The notes under the pieces: generated by a model | The model's input: the letters and a program-made list of their open reading frames with translations, nothing else | What the model was told of the DNA's origin: nothing | The model's database searches: none | Shown: positions 33,294 to 45,667 of the stretch, one piece after another | How the letters are laid out: each line of letters begins with the position of its first letter | Numbering within the stretch: the stretch's first letter is position 1 | Assembly: GCA_032768795.1 (NCBI GenBank) | Contig: CP136490.1 | Location: 7,130,001-7,194,000, forward strand | Reading direction: 5' to 3' | DNA from: Tremella fuciformis | Taxonomy: Eukaryota > Basidiomycota > Tremellomycetes > Tremellales > Tremellaceae | Length of the DNA stretch: 64,000 bases | Position numbers and translations under genes: made by a program

Positions 33294-35277
33294 TCATGAG
33301 CTTGCTGCGGCCTCCGTTTTCACCTTGCTTGGTGTAGTTGGTGCAACTTTGAAATAGCTCGTGATGCCGTTCTTCTGGTTGGGATCAATCACTTTGACGG
33401 GCGTTTTCTTCGGACCGTCTGGGGCCGCTTTACGCGGGGTACCGTCCTCTGGCACGCCCATCTCCTTGAGCAGCAGAGCAAACTCTGACTGAAACATCAG
33501 CCTATTTCTCACATCGGACTAGGGGCATGCCTTCGGTATGATACCACCCGTTGCCTCTTTGTGTCCTCGCGCATAATCACCACCAACTCTTTCCCGGAAT
33601 CCCTCAATGGCATCGCCGTACTCGTTGAGCAGGGCGATGAGATCCGCTCACACTCAGTCAAGAAACCTATCTTCGCCTGAGGTACTCACGTCTCTCCCCA
33701 TCAGGCAACGCTCTCAGATTCGACGCTATCCGGCACGAGAATGAGACCTTGTTCGGGTCAGGATTGAAGCCGGTGTTGGCACACTGCAGGCATTCAGCTG
33801 TAAGCCTGGCGAGACACTGTAGCCACTGACCATGACCATGATCAGCTTCTTGCTCTTCCTACCCAAATTCCCGGCCCAGCGAGTGGCAATGATCGGATGT
33901 ACTGCGGTATGAGCTGACGTTCTGAGAGCATTCAGGCTCTCACCTTGGAATCCAGTATCAACAGAGATGACCGCTACTCTACCGTCGAGGGAGAACTTCG
34001 GTGCTGCACGATGAGGAATACTCCTATAGAGCCACGAAACTCACCTTTCCGCGCCCATCTCTCGGTCTCCTGGTTGACGTCCAGCTTACATAGCTTGAGG
34101 AATGCGTTGGAAGCGATCTGAGACGGCCGTTCGGCCTCGAGCATGATCTGGGTCGTCAACCGAGCAGACGTGGTACCGAATCACGAACCTCCCAAGCTCG
34201 AGGCACTGTTATGTTAGACTTAGATAGACTTGTGAAATCCATCGACTAACCATTGTACTCTGCCGTCCGTCGTGGAGCATTGATTCCAGCCACAGCATCA
34301 GAGACGTTCTTAGCACCGGATCTAGAAGTCTTAGCGACGCCCCCGACTTCAGAAAGAGTTATACTCTTTCAAGGCCACGCCCAGCTCACTTGGCCATGGC
34401 GAAATGCCCCATTTGACCGTATTCGTGCCAAGATCTCACACGATGAGCCTCGAACAGAGACCTCGGGGCTGACTCACCGCCGATAACGCCCACCACAGCT
34501 CTCCAGCTCTCCTTGGCCTGCACTGCCGGATGCAGTTCCCTCAGCATCATGTATGTCAGAAGGGCGGCTGTCGCGATGGGCAGTGTATGACAAGCAGTCA
34601 ACACCTGCGAGCCTTCTGGCCACTGCGCATCAGCTCTGCCGCAATTGAAGAGCGTCCCTCGCACCTCAGTCGACATGTGGTGATCGACAATGAGCACTCG
34701 CTTCTCGTCTCCAGGGCGATACGGTAAGAGGGGCTCCCCCGGCCGACTCCCTTGGTCCAGCACCACCGCCCTATCCGTCCCCGCGGCTTCAAATTTCGCT
34801 CGCTCGTCCGCGGCATGCACGTTCGTGCCCTTTGTCAGGTGATGCACTTTGATGAGGTCTGGAGGGTGTTTGAGATGGATCAGTGTCTTGTAGAGCAGTG
34901 TTCCAGCTTTGGCTCAGCTGAGTCCTCTGACCGACACAGCAGCTTACCTGAAAGTCCATCCGCATCTTTGTCCGGGACGATCAGGACTGAACGCTTATTA
35001 TCGACGCTGTACATCAGATCATGCGAGACAGCTGCGGGGTCGGGCTCACATGTCCATAATGAACTCCCTGGCGGCTTTCATGGCTTCTCTCGGTGCCGGC
35101 CAGTCCGCCCATTGCGATCCGAACTCGGCTGCGCTCGAGCTGAGACCAGTGATCGGCTTGATGTCTTCTGTGGATGACCTCCTACGTCTCTTGACGGGCC
35201 TAGGTGCTTCGACGTCAGCTGCTTTACCACACTCACCCGACCATCCTACACGACGAGCCGGATGTTTCGCGCTTCAT
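33294..35277 (-). CDS. RecJ-like DHH/DHHA1 phosphoesterase
   Basis: DHH enzymes are metal-dependent phosphoesterases; RecJ members degrade single-stranded DNA 5' to 3'. The N-terminus is basic (RPVKRRRRSS, possible nuclear signal). The DHH motifs appear in order: motif I PDKDADGLS, motif II VVLDQGS, motif III VLIVDHHMS, then WRAVVGVIGDLGVALK. The DHHA1 part contains KFSLDGRVAVISVDTGFQ, CANTGFNPDPNKVSFSCRIA and the substrate-binding loop RVGGDYARGHKEATGG. About eight exons are needed. The C-terminal tail is disordered and basic and contains KNGITSYFK, which resembles a PCNA-interacting box with Lys in place of the first Gln. Nuclear DNA metabolism is an inference; an exopolyphosphatase-like activity is an alternative, but the DHHA1 domain with its GGD/GH loop favours RecJ. 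Confidence 0.75.
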
Positions 35278-37197
35278 GATGGCGATAGTCCGCCAGGGGA
35301 TGAGAGGGACTTTTGGGCTGGGCAAGAAAAGTAGACCGGTCCGGCGCGTCGATTGCACTGCGAACCTCAGCATCTACTTTCGCAGTATAGTGTATACCGC
35401 ACCATAAAGAGAGTCTGTAGAATAGTGTACTTCTGGTCGAGCTGGATGGTCGAATGGCTCGTGATGTCATCATAACGCCGCCGCCGGCGATCGAGGATTC
35501 CGGCGCCGAGATCATTTGCGAGTCTCTCCTTCACTTATCTCTCTCGCTCTACATTGCACATGTCACATTAGCGAAATGAACATGTGACACTAATAGTGCT
35601 CCACAGGTCATCATATGTCCCAGCTTGATCGCCACTGTGGAATGCGACGTCTCCTCATACGTCGAACCGACATGTGGTGATCGTCTGATCAACGCGGCCT
35701 TAGTGTGCGATGACCCCCACGCCAAGCAACGACAACCCTTGGATCAGGCTGCATCCTCGGGTGTGCGGGTGATGATCCACCGTTGGCGCCTTGTACTGCC
35801 GATGGCGCTGAAGGGACGAGCTCTTTCTCGCACTGAATCAAGAGCGACGGAAAGCTGGAGCATCTACACGACGGCGGTCGCCAGGTATCAAGACAAGACC
35901 CATCCTACCTTGCTGCAAGAGTCTGAGAGGTACGCAAGATTCGACGCCTCGCATGCACAACGAGGTCACCTGCTCGTGCGACGCCGATACCCCACGAGTC
36001 CAGTGAATCGAGTACGACTCGCAGCAGCGGGTGTACATCTTGGGTGCGAGCGGCCTCCGGGAGACAGCACCATCGCCTGTCGCCTTGCACTAGTGAGATC
36101 TCGCTTTCTCGATCCATTCAGGTCTGGCTGGTCGGTGCCGAGGATCGGACAGTTCCAAATTCGGTCAAGACAGTGCTGACTCCCCTTTGGGGGTGATGGC
36201 TAGCGCAAGAGGAGGTGAGTCACTCATCTGCTCCAACACATTCCAGTCGGCAGAGGCGAGGCGCGATGTTGTTCGGTGTGCAGTACACAGCAGGCGGTGC
36301 CACCGATGCGGCAGCCCTCCTTCGCCTCAAAGGCGGCCTTCTTCCTCGCCACCGTGGCCAGGCCAGACCGCGGCATGCCGTCTCCTGGCCATTCGTGACC
36401 GCGATCATAAACACCGCAAGCGTTACAGTGGACGCCAGAAGTGCGAATTCGAAGTTCGGTCAAGTCTCCTGTGTGGGTCTTGAAGCTCGCAGTCTGCAAC
36501 GAAGCGGCCAGACCGTCGACAATTTATCAGACGCCCATTTTGATCCCCGCTCTGCTGATCTGTAGCGTGGGCTTGCGTGGGGACAGCAGCACGGTTTCGC
36601 GGACGCGCGATCGAGGGGTGATGTCACCCCTTGTCCTCGCTGCTCGCCACGCCTTCAGCACGCTGCCTCGTGTATTGGACGCGGAGGTCAAAAACAGATA
36701 AGCGCTCGCTAAGATCTCGAACAGGATCGATTCATCGGTCTCGCCTCACGACTTGACACGCGTTTGAGCGAGGAGGCCGGTGGCGGGCGTTGAGGATTGG
36801 ACATTCCACTCTCTGGACATGCCTCCCGCACGCTCTCGCTGCGTGCTGTGGGCCGTGGGTCATGGCTGCCGCGGGTCGGGTGCCGTTCGGGTGAGACACC
36901 AAAAGGAGGGCGCAGATCTCTCTGCGCGACACCGAAACGCCGGCAAGGACTGATGGCGATTAATGAAAGGGCGGTTGCGTTGGGCGGAAATGACCTGACT
37001 TGGCCTCTTGCTGATGGGGATCGAAGGGCGGTGGGGGGTGAGGCAGCTAGCGGTCGCCTGGCCGGTAACAGAGTGAGACGGGGGTGAACAGCCGACTGCA
37101 CGACCGTGGGCAGGGTAGAGCGGCACAACATATATATATGAGGTGCGAGGTTGTGGGTGTTGCCACACAGCCCCCTCCAACGACTCTCGACTTCACC
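35278..37197. other. 1.9-kb region without a recognised gene
   Basis: Several open frames of 60-185 codons occur on both strands, but none has convincing start context, conserved domain or splice-joined partner. On the minus strand near 36420-36440 a segment reads HCNACGVYDRGH, like the second half of a GATA zinc finger, without an upstream Cys pair. A TATATATATG stretch at about 37131 probably serves the methyltransferase gene that follows. Confidence 0.45.
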
Positions 37198-38351
37198 ATG
37201 TACGCACTTGAGAATGGACGCAAGTATCAGGCAACGAACGACGACTACCTCGTAGGTCTTCTTCATCTCACGAGAGCTTTACTCATCGAACAGATGCCAG
37301 CTGACCAGCGCGAGACCATCGTAGGTGCCACTCCCACCTCCTACTCGACCTGACCACCAGCGCCTCAACAGCCAACATCAAGCATTCAAGGTCCGGCAAC
37401 ACGGCAAGAACTACTTAGCTCCCATCCACAAGCTGCTCGGTGATCCCAAAGGGACCAAGCGCGTCCTCGACATCGGCACCGGCTCAGGTATATGGTAGGC
37501 GAATCTCTAACTGAGGGTTAGTGGCACTAACATAAAGGGCCATGGAGATGGCCGAAGAGTTCCCAAAAGCCAACATCATCGTCAGTCCTCCCATACTTCT
37601 CGTACCAGTAGCGTCCACTCACGTACAGGGCATCGACCTTGCCATGCCACACGGCTATCTCCAGGTTCCCGCCAACTGCTCTTTCGTCCTGGGCGATGTG
37701 TCACTCGGCTTGCCCTACCCCGACGAGCACTTTGACGTAGTGCACGGCCGCCTTCTCATGAGCGGTATCCGGGACTGGAAGGCGCTGGTGGACGAGATGA
37801 CCCGTGTACTCAAGCCGGGGGGTATGGTGGTGTTTGTAGAGTGCGTCGGCAGGCGCCGATTAGCCTCTGGGCTCGAGGTCGACCAGCGAGAACTTGCGCC
37901 GGGGTTCTTCCGACTGACTGATATGATCGGACTGTGAGTTCAGTCTCATTGGAAGGGGCAAGGCTTACGACAGCTCGCTCCAGTTGCGCGGTCTAGACCC
38001 ATACTGCGGCAGCCGCACCATACCGGCCCTCCTCCGCACCCATGACCATTTGTCACAGTGCAACGCGGCATACATGCCTCTGCCTATGTGGCCATGGAGC
38101 AAGGACCCCACGCTCAAGAGGACCGGAGAGCTCATGCGGGTCGATGCCCTCGAGCTGCCCGGCGCGTGCAAGCGGCAAGTCATGTCTGTTTGCCCGGTGA
38201 GCGAGGAGGACTATGACGAGATGGTCGATGCGTGGAAGGCGGACGTCCAGAAGCCCGGCGTGACATGTGTAAGTCATCAGGTTGGCGGCACGATCCGGCT
38301 AATTGGTGGCAGATCTTCCCCGTTTGGCACCACTGGGCCACGAAATTGTAG
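37198..38351 (+). CDS. SAM-dependent methyltransferase A of a five-gene cluster
   Basis: This is a class I Rossmann methyltransferase. A short N-terminus carries the cluster signature GRKYQATNDDYL then MPADQRET then FKVRQHGKNYLAPI. Motif I is VLDIGTGSGIWAMEMAEEFP. Further motifs are GIDLAMP, LPYPDEHFDVVHGRLLMSGI and RVLKPGGMVVFVE. The C-terminal part contains LPMWPWSKD and ends IFPVWHHWATKL. Six introns of 40-60 bases join the exons. There is no signal peptide or membrane segment. Members of this broad family (LaeA-like and related) methylate small molecules or proteins; no substrate can be named. It converges with copy B. Compared with copies B-D it lacks the long N-terminal tail. Confidence 0.85.
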
Positions 38352-38702
38352 TCAGGGTGGAGTTGTGCAGTAGATAGGAATTACCGTACCTTGCATGAAT
38401 TTGAGAACTGATTTATCCGAGACAACGACCTGATGGTGCCGGAGGTGTCCGAGCGGTTCGTGTATAGGCCCGCCGCGCACGGACCTTGAGTCAGGACAGG
38501 GCAGTCAGTATGGCCGCCACAGGGCAACAATTGGCAATTTGCAATCATACAGTAATTGTCGATGCTGGAACTGTCCGAGCGTAATTATCAATGATGACGA
38601 TCAACCTGCTTCGGCCTGAACGCCACCGCCCGCTTGTGAATCTGTATCGCAGCAATGCATCAACAATTAGGGAGCCATCAGGACAAATCACAGTAACGGA
38701 GG

Positions 38703-40345
38703 CTACTCTCCGGTGGAAGCAGACTCCCTTGGCACTTTATAAGCGACGTTGTGGTAGACGTAGACACCCTGCGTGTCAGCTGCGACAACAAGAGCACGCT
38801 CGGGCAGCTTACGGTCCGTTTCGTATAGTCTCCCACGTCCCTGTGATACCCTGCACACAGGTCGTCTAGCTTGCTCGTCGTGAGGTTTCCGGCTTCCAGC
38901 ATCACCTGCCGGACTGCACCGGGTATGGCGGCCGAATCGGGGATCATAATCTCCCTATATCGTCAGCTGCATCCTTGATGCCGTACTAGCCCTCCCACCC
39001 CGCATGCTTCATGTCGGGATCTGCCGTCAGTCTCATAGACTCAGAGGGCCAGCCTGCGTACCGTCTGACCACGGGGAGAACGGGAGGAAGGTCTCTATTT
39101 GCGAGAAACCAGTCAACTCGCGCCGTTCTGCTATGGCGTGCTTGATTGTATATCTCGCCGCATCGACATCGAGGCCCCTGTTGATCGTCGCACTGCCAAT
39201 CAGTATGCCTCCGCGATTACTGAGCAGATTTGCTTACACCTCGAAGTAGTCGCAGAACTTCTGATATCCCGGAGCATGAATCATGCTGTCCTCTCTCGAC
39301 ATGCCGTGGCACCGCCAGCGTCCGTCCACCTCGACAAAGGCCATCATGCCTCCAGGACGAAGGAGCCTCGTGGCCTCTTTGATGATGTACCGCCAGTCCC
39401 GTATGCCCATGTAGATGATGCGGGCGTGAATAACGTCAAAGTATTCGTCTGGATATGGGAGGCCGCGGGTGATATCTTCGTGGACGAAGTGGACATTGTC
39501 GGGGAGGTTGTGGTCCCGCTGGATAGGCGCTAGGTCTGTGCCCTGGAGAATTATCCCAGCTTTCGAATACATGTTGTGCACTTACGACCCACTCGGCCTT
39601 GTCGAACTCCCTAGCCATCTCGATGACCCTGATCTCATCAGCGCTGTACTCTTCTTGGGATTTCAGAACCGCTCACCAAACACCTGTACCACAACCCACG
39701 TCTAGCCCACGTTTCCCCTCTCCGCCATTGACGAGTATCCGGTCGAATGGCGTGATATAATTTTTGCCACCTTGCGTCGCTTTCAACCCATGATGCTGAT
39801 GCTCGAGCCGTTCCATCTCCTCCTCATCGGCGGGCAGAGTATAGTCATCATTCTGCGCCTGGTACAGTCGCCCTTCATCCTCTGACCATCAGCGACTGCA
39901 CGGAACTGGATACTGGCGATACCTCTGAAGCTTAAAATCAGCATTCTCACTTGGCTGACAATAATTCTGACTCACACTCTCCCGTCCATGGTGGTCGTCA
40001 ACGAAAAATCGGCTGACGCCTCAGCCCTCCTCGGTCTGTTATGTACAGTGAGACGTACTCACAGATCGTCGGAGTGGCTTCGGACGAAAAGAAGTCGCTC
40101 GGAGTGGTCGGACGAGCATAAGAGTCCAATACGTACCGCGGGTGCCCATCTTCCGTGTGGTGAACCGTCACGCTGGACGGGCCGTCCATTGAACGGCGCC
40201 CCGACCCCGTGGTGGTGGTCCCTCTGCCGGTGCCAGCGCCATCCATCACCATCGCGTCATCTCCATCGCGATCCATCTGGCGTCGAGCTAGATAGGTCGT
40301 CTCAGGCACCGGCGAGCGGGAGGCGTCGAGCGGCAGGGAACGCAT
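38703..40345 (-). CDS. SAM-dependent methyltransferase B of the cluster
   Basis: The start MRSLPLDASR leads into a disordered tail of about 100 residues containing ARPTTPSDFFSSEATP, similar to the tails of copies C and D. After introns comes GRLYQAQNDDYTLPADEEEM and LKATQGGKNYITPF, then motif I GLDVGCGTG, motif II region GTDLAPIQRD, LPYPDEYFDVIHARIIYMGI and RLLRPGGMMAFVEVDG. The C-terminal part is more divergent than in the other copies: instead of the WHNWA ending it finishes VYVYHNVAYKVPRESAST. At least six short introns are needed. It converges with copy A and is divergent from copy C across a 1.2-kb promoter region. Substrate unknown. Confidence 0.8.
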
Positions 40346-41579
40346 GATCGTTCTTCGTCGCCTGGTGTTTTGCCCGATCGATACGTTACGAGAAGGCTGT
40401 GACCGCTTTGGGTGCAGTGGAGGAGGGATGGCCAGGTGAACGGGCCAAGATGGTTTAGAGTAAGTGTGGTGGCTGTAGAGAGAATGAGCATGGCATGCTT
40501 GCGCGTGCAAGCGGAAGGGAGAGCGTCGTAGACTGAAGTGAGGGGGACCATGACCGCGCCCTTGAATGGTGGGATTCGTGATGATGATGATGATGATTGA
40601 TGGGCGCTCGGATCAAGTGTGGCGAAAGCACAGACCCCTTGGTGGTGTGAAACACTGATGGCGCTAGTAGTTGACCGCCGATCGACCGACCGCCACAATC
40701 ATCAGCATTGCCACTCCTCTAGCCTGCCCGTGGGCAGAAGGAGACTACAAGGCCGAGCCAGCAAGCCGACCGCACTCACTACTTGACGATTGACCCCGAA
40801 ATCGCCAATGATACATATCCGGGTCAGTCACTTTCCAGGGCACGAATGGCTCGTGTACAGGTCGCCAGGCGAGTATCTAGATGGTGCTGCGTTCATACCC
40901 CGAGGCAACGTACAGTACATCGGTATCATGGATAAGGCGTGTCAACATTTTTTGGTGCAAACGATAGCGGATACACATGCTGAATGGTCAGCTCCACAAA
41001 TGTCGCAGGAGACGACGACACTGCTTAAAGCATCAAGTGGTGATCAATCGACATGCAGCTTGGCGCTTCCCAATACTGACTCCCCTTCTCCGCCGCCCTA
41101 GCTACGGACACTGTCTCCCTCACGAAGGGTCGGCACTGCAGCTGACCCTGACCTTTTGCCCGACGAGGAGAGATGCACGCTGGCCGTCACTCGCCGAGGC
41201 CGAAAAGGTCAATGACTGGCGATTGCGAGCACTCCGATACACGAAGACACTTAGCCTCCAAAGGATGTCTTACGCCAGTCGTCCATCCTTGATGGCCTCG
41301 AATCTCCTCCTTTTTCTCCAGACCAGAACGTGTCACACTATCTCAACCCAATCTTCTCGCGTAGGCTCTCCCCCTCCTCTCCTCCTTCTCTTCCCTCTAA
41401 CACCAAAGCCCTTCTGATGGATGAGGGGTTCGCAATCCATTTCCACCTGCGCTTCTGCTCAGCTACCATCTCGGGCCCCTTTCTTGGCCGCGGGGTCCAC
41501 CTGATCCCGCCGCTGCCCTCGCCGTCGCCGTCCTGCAACCGTCCCTGCGCGCGCGCACGCGAAAACCCTCCGAGGAGTC
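40346..41579. other. Divergent intergenic region between methyltransferases B and C
   Basis: About 1.2 kb. It contains a short (ATG)n microsatellite at about 40580-40596 and a pyrimidine-rich stretch near 41360-41400. No coding feature is convincing. It may hold the shared promoter of copies B and C. Confidence 0.45.
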
Positions 41580-43476
41580 ATGGGTGACCGTCGACCACCA
41601 GGGAAAGAGAGCCTCGCAAAGCGTATGCGAACGTGGGGAAAGCAGGGGACCGAGACCTCTAGCTTACACATCACGGCTCCCGTCACAACCATCAACCGCG
41701 CCAGCGGGTCCCGAGATCCCCTGCCTTTGTCGTCCCAGCCACGCCTTCAGCCCCAACAAGGCGCTTCCTCCGCCGGACATGTGCATGTGTCTCGCCCTCC
41801 CCCTCCACTGGTTCGGGCGACTACCCCCAGCAGCGTGTCCGACTTCTCGTTGCATTCTTCTTATGAGCACAGAGCGTGCGGCACTTCACCCACTCGACTC
41901 AGAGAACATGACTGACACGGCTAGCTTTCGAGGTGAAGTGCGAGCAGCAAATACCAGGGGGCCGAGTAGCTGATATGGGTAGAAGACAACGGGCGGATCT
42001 TCCAGGCCAGCAATGGTGAGTCTTGAGCCACTCCGTCCGATATTCTCGTCCACTAACGTAACAGATGATTATGTGGTATGTCTTCAGAGGTGCGTATACC
42101 GTGCTGACCGTACAGCTCCCCGCCGGCAAGCTTTCATTTCGTGAGGTAAACCTGATGCTGACACTGCTTAGACGAGATCGAAAAGCAAGTGAGTGTGCTG
42201 TCCCCTATCACTGTTCATGCTGATGCTATAGCGACTTGGTGAGGAACTCCCTCTGCTCCTCGACAAGACTAAACTATACAGAGGTCCAGCACCGTGGTCT
42301 CAAGGTAAGACTAGGGGGCAAAAACTATGCCGCTCCTATCGATCAAGTGCTCCGAAATGGTGGTCAGGGACAACGTGTACTCGACGTCGGTACGGGTGAG
42401 TACAGGGCCCTGAACTTGTCGAGAAATTCACTCGCAGGTACTGGCATATGGTATGTATGCCCTCGTAGACTTCACTCTGACCAGTAGGGCCATGGAGATC
42501 GCGCGAGAGTTTCCTCTTGCTGAGGTCGTCGTGAGGGCGCCTACGTCCTCCAGTGTATGCGATTGCTGATGCCATAGGGGCTAGATCTTGCTCCCGTGCA
42601 AAGGGATCAAGGGGTTCCCGACAATTGCATATTCAGAATTGACGACGCTACCAAGGGGATCCCTTTCCCAGATGGCTATTTTGACGTCATACACACCCGC
42701 TTCCTCATCGCGGGAGTGAGTGACAGCCTCACCTACGAGCTGAGCGCTCACAGGTAGGTCCGTGATTGGCCGGGGTTTCTGAACGAGATTCTCAGAGTCG
42801 CCCGTCCAGGTGGCATGGTCGTGCACGTCGAGTGCATCGCCCGGTTCTGGATTGACGACACTTCGGAGAGGAGCCAGAAGCAGCTGATACCCGGTGTCAT
42901 CGCTTGGTGCGACAAAGCCGAGGTGTACGTCTGTGCGAGCCTCGACCTTTCCCCACTGATGCTAAGGGCTCTCGACAACCGTGGCTTGGACCCGATCGCT
43001 GCCGCAACGACCATTCCCACCTTGCTAAGGGGTCATTCCGGGGTCCGCGAAGTACAGACTCGGTACATCTCTTTGCCGATGTGGCCATGGTCCAATGGTG
43101 AGCATTCCAAGGGGTCAATATCTGATGCTCATCACACAGATCCCGTTCTGAAGCGGGTCGGGTAAGTCTCCCTACCTCAACGTAAGGCGTGCTTTGCTAA
43201 AGCCGCAGAGAGATCCTTCGGCCCGACGCTCATGGCATACTGGAGGTAAGCGGATGACCTCTCGGTCATGGTGCTGACTGGTAGTCTGGTAGATTGCTCA
43301 TCGTTGATGGAGCCTCTGTGTCGCAGCAAGAGTACGACAAGCTCGTTGCGGGATTCAAGGCGGACATGGGTCAGCCTGGCGCGAACTTGGTCAGATCCCA
43401 TCGTTCGTGTCTCGGCAAGGCTGATTCGTGGCAGGTCCTGCCTTGCTGGCACCATTGGGCTTTCAAGAAGGTGTGA
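41580..43476 (+). CDS. SAM-dependent methyltransferase C of the cluster
   Basis: I start at MGDRRPPGKE. A disordered Ser/Pro-rich tail of about 100 residues ends TTPSSVSDFSLHSSYEHR, matching the tail of copy D. An intron of about 48 bases then joins to FREDNGRIFQASNDDYV. The catalytic part reads HRGLKVRLGGKNYAAPI, motif I VLDVGTGTGIWAMEIAREFP, GLDLAPVQRDQ, IPFPDGYFDVIHTRFLIAG, RVARPGGMVVHVEC and LPMWPWSND. The end is VLPCWHHWAFKKV. At least eight introns are inferred, several with CTGA branch sites. It converges with copy D. Function as for the other copies: methyl transfer to an unknown substrate. Confidence 0.8.
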
Positions 43477-43711
43477 TAGACAGTTCAGTTGGAGACTGGC
43501 CGTTTGGTCACTGGTAGAGGACTCTTTCCTTGCAGGCTCTCAGGGGTGAATGCAAATTATTCATATTCAGTTGCGCCGCAAACGATGCCCTGAGGAGTCG
43601 TGGTAAATGTCCGACAAGGTTTGGTCGCGCACGAACTACGGCTGTTTGCATCGTGTCGGAAACGTATACATAGCATTATATGGCAACTCACAATATTCCT
43701 ACGATTCGATG

Positions 43712-45333
43712 TCATGGAACCTTCTTGAAAGCCCAGTTATGCCATATCGGCAAGATCTGCCCTCGATCAGTGTTCACCCCAAGGCGCCCGATCCAGACGT
43801 ACAGAATGTACTCCTTCCCGACCGAGGTCGTGAAACCAGCCTCGCGTGACTTCATCGTACTGCTGCATCGAGATCTCGCATGCGTCAACGATGAACAACC
43901 TGCACGCCTGCTCGTCAGTCCAGACCTGACCCCCCAATCATCTGTCGGCTCACGTGAGGGACCTCTGCCGAGTCGCCTAGCATGATGCGACTGCTATGTT
44001 AGCATACAACACAGGCAGGTGAAGCCGTACCCTGCTTCTCTCATCTGAGGATCTAGTCGTCAGATTTCAGCAGTCTTCGGCAAAGTAGTATTGGCTTACC
44101 CTCCGACCATGGCCAGAAGGGGAGCGGCGCGTAGACCTGCTCGAGATCTTGCAAGTCCGGATGCTGTGCGAGGGCCTGAGGGATAGTAGACCCGCCAGCC
44201 AAATTATCTAGACCCCGCTTGACAATCGCCCTTCGCTTCAGCATCTTTACTCGTGAGTCAGTCCAGAAGTGCTTACATGTCTAGGTAGTCGCAGAACTTG
44301 GTGTAGCCAGGGGCGACCTCGCGCTGCTGTTCTAAGGGGATGTCACCATCCAGGCGGAGCATGCCGTCCATTTCGACCAGCACGGCGAGTCCACCGGGCT
44401 GCAATACCCGCACCATGTCGTTGACCAGCCCGCGCCAGTGTCGGATCTGCCCTCGGTCAATGCCTACATCATAAGGAGTGCAAGGCTCACGCCGACGGTC
44501 AGGAGACGCGCGTGCACCACGTCAAATGTGCCGTCCGGAAAAGGCAGGCCTTTGGACGCATCGTCGATTTCGAAACGGCAATTCTCCGGGACGGTTTCTT
44601 TCTGCACGGGTGCAAGGTCGAGTCCCTTCTGTCAGATCCACTGTGACTCGGGACTGTGGAGGCTCACGACGACTTCTGCGGCCGGATACTCTTGTGCCAT
44701 CTCAATCGCCCTGGTTGTCAGACCAGAGGCGGGATTGACCTTTGGCTACTCACCATATTCCGCTACCTGACTTTTAGCGCCGCCCATACAGTGGTGGGCT
44801 GAAGGAGCGACTCACCCGTCCCGACGTCCAGTATGCGCTTGCCCCTCCCGTCGTTGCCCAGTACTGCCTTGATCGGCGCCAGGTAGTTCTTGCCCCCCTG
44901 CCGGGCCTTGAAGCCGTAGTGCTGGTGGTCGAGGCGGTCCAGCTCTTGCTGGTCCGCGGGAAGCTACCCGTCAATCCTTTTCTTCTTTTTGACGTCTCCG
45001 AGAGGCACTGCCACTGGCAGCACTCACGACGTAGTCGTCGTTGTGCGCCTGGAACTTCCTCCCATTATCTTCCCGAAAGAAGCCCCCGTCGACCGAGGTG
45101 TGCAGCGAAAAGTCACTCATCGTGCTGGGCGTACCGGGCGTGCGCAGCGTCGTCACGCTCACCGTGCTGGGCGAGCCGGGCCGCCGTTCTGGCCTCACTA
45201 TATGAGGTCGGTCCAGCTCGTCGTAGTAGACCCAGCCTGTCCACTGGGCGCCGGTATCAGGGTCGACGACGTGCGGCCTGCGTTCTGGCGGGATGTCGCC
45301 GAGGAAGGCGACTTTGCAGCGGGACGAGGCCAT
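43712..45333 (-). CDS. SAM-dependent methyltransferase D of the cluster
   Basis: The N-terminus has about 100 residues before the fold, including WTGWVYYDELDRPHIV and TPGTPSTMSDFSLHTS, the latter shared with copy C. The common signature follows: FREDNGRKFQAHNDDYV, LPADQQELDRLDHQHYGFKA and GGKNYLAPIKAVLG. Motif I is ILDVGTG, then LDLAPVQKETVPENCRFEID, LPFPDGTFDVVHARLLTVG and RVLQPGGLAVLVEMDG. The C-terminal region includes YAPLPFWPWSEG and ends ILPIWHNWAFKKVP. Copies D and E are the closest pair by eye (CRFEI-DA-KGLPFPDGTFDVVHARLL in both) and are head to tail, suggesting a recent tandem duplication. Several short introns. Confidence 0.8.
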
Positions 45334-45667
45334 GCTGAGCTAAGCTGAGTTGGGTTGGCAGGCAGGCGGCCGCGGACAGGCGGAGCGGGAAAGAAGCATC
45401 AAGGTCCTGCCAAGAGGGGGTGGCTTGATGGTGCGCTACTTCGTTATGCGCCGAGATGCTGCAACGGGCAACATGCGAGGATGCCCTTGACCTGATGCTG
45501 ATGCTTCACCAATACAACACCTTCCTTTGACTCAACGCTCATTCCCCTTGGCCCTAAATCTCGTCAAGACGGCGATCAAGATTCCACGGAATTCATATAC
45601 GTTGACGGCCCGTTCTCGTCATTGCAAGACGGCGGCTACGATAACCTCCTGTACAGCGGGCATATTA

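Noticed and set aside
35625..36179. 184-codon plus-strand open frame in the empty region
   Set aside because: No ATG at the start, no recognisable domain and Arg-rich composition typical of chance frames in GC-rich DNA.
36709..37266. 185-codon minus-strand open frame overlapping the start of methyltransferase A
   Set aside because: Overlaps the promoter and first exon of a well-supported gene and shows no conservation.
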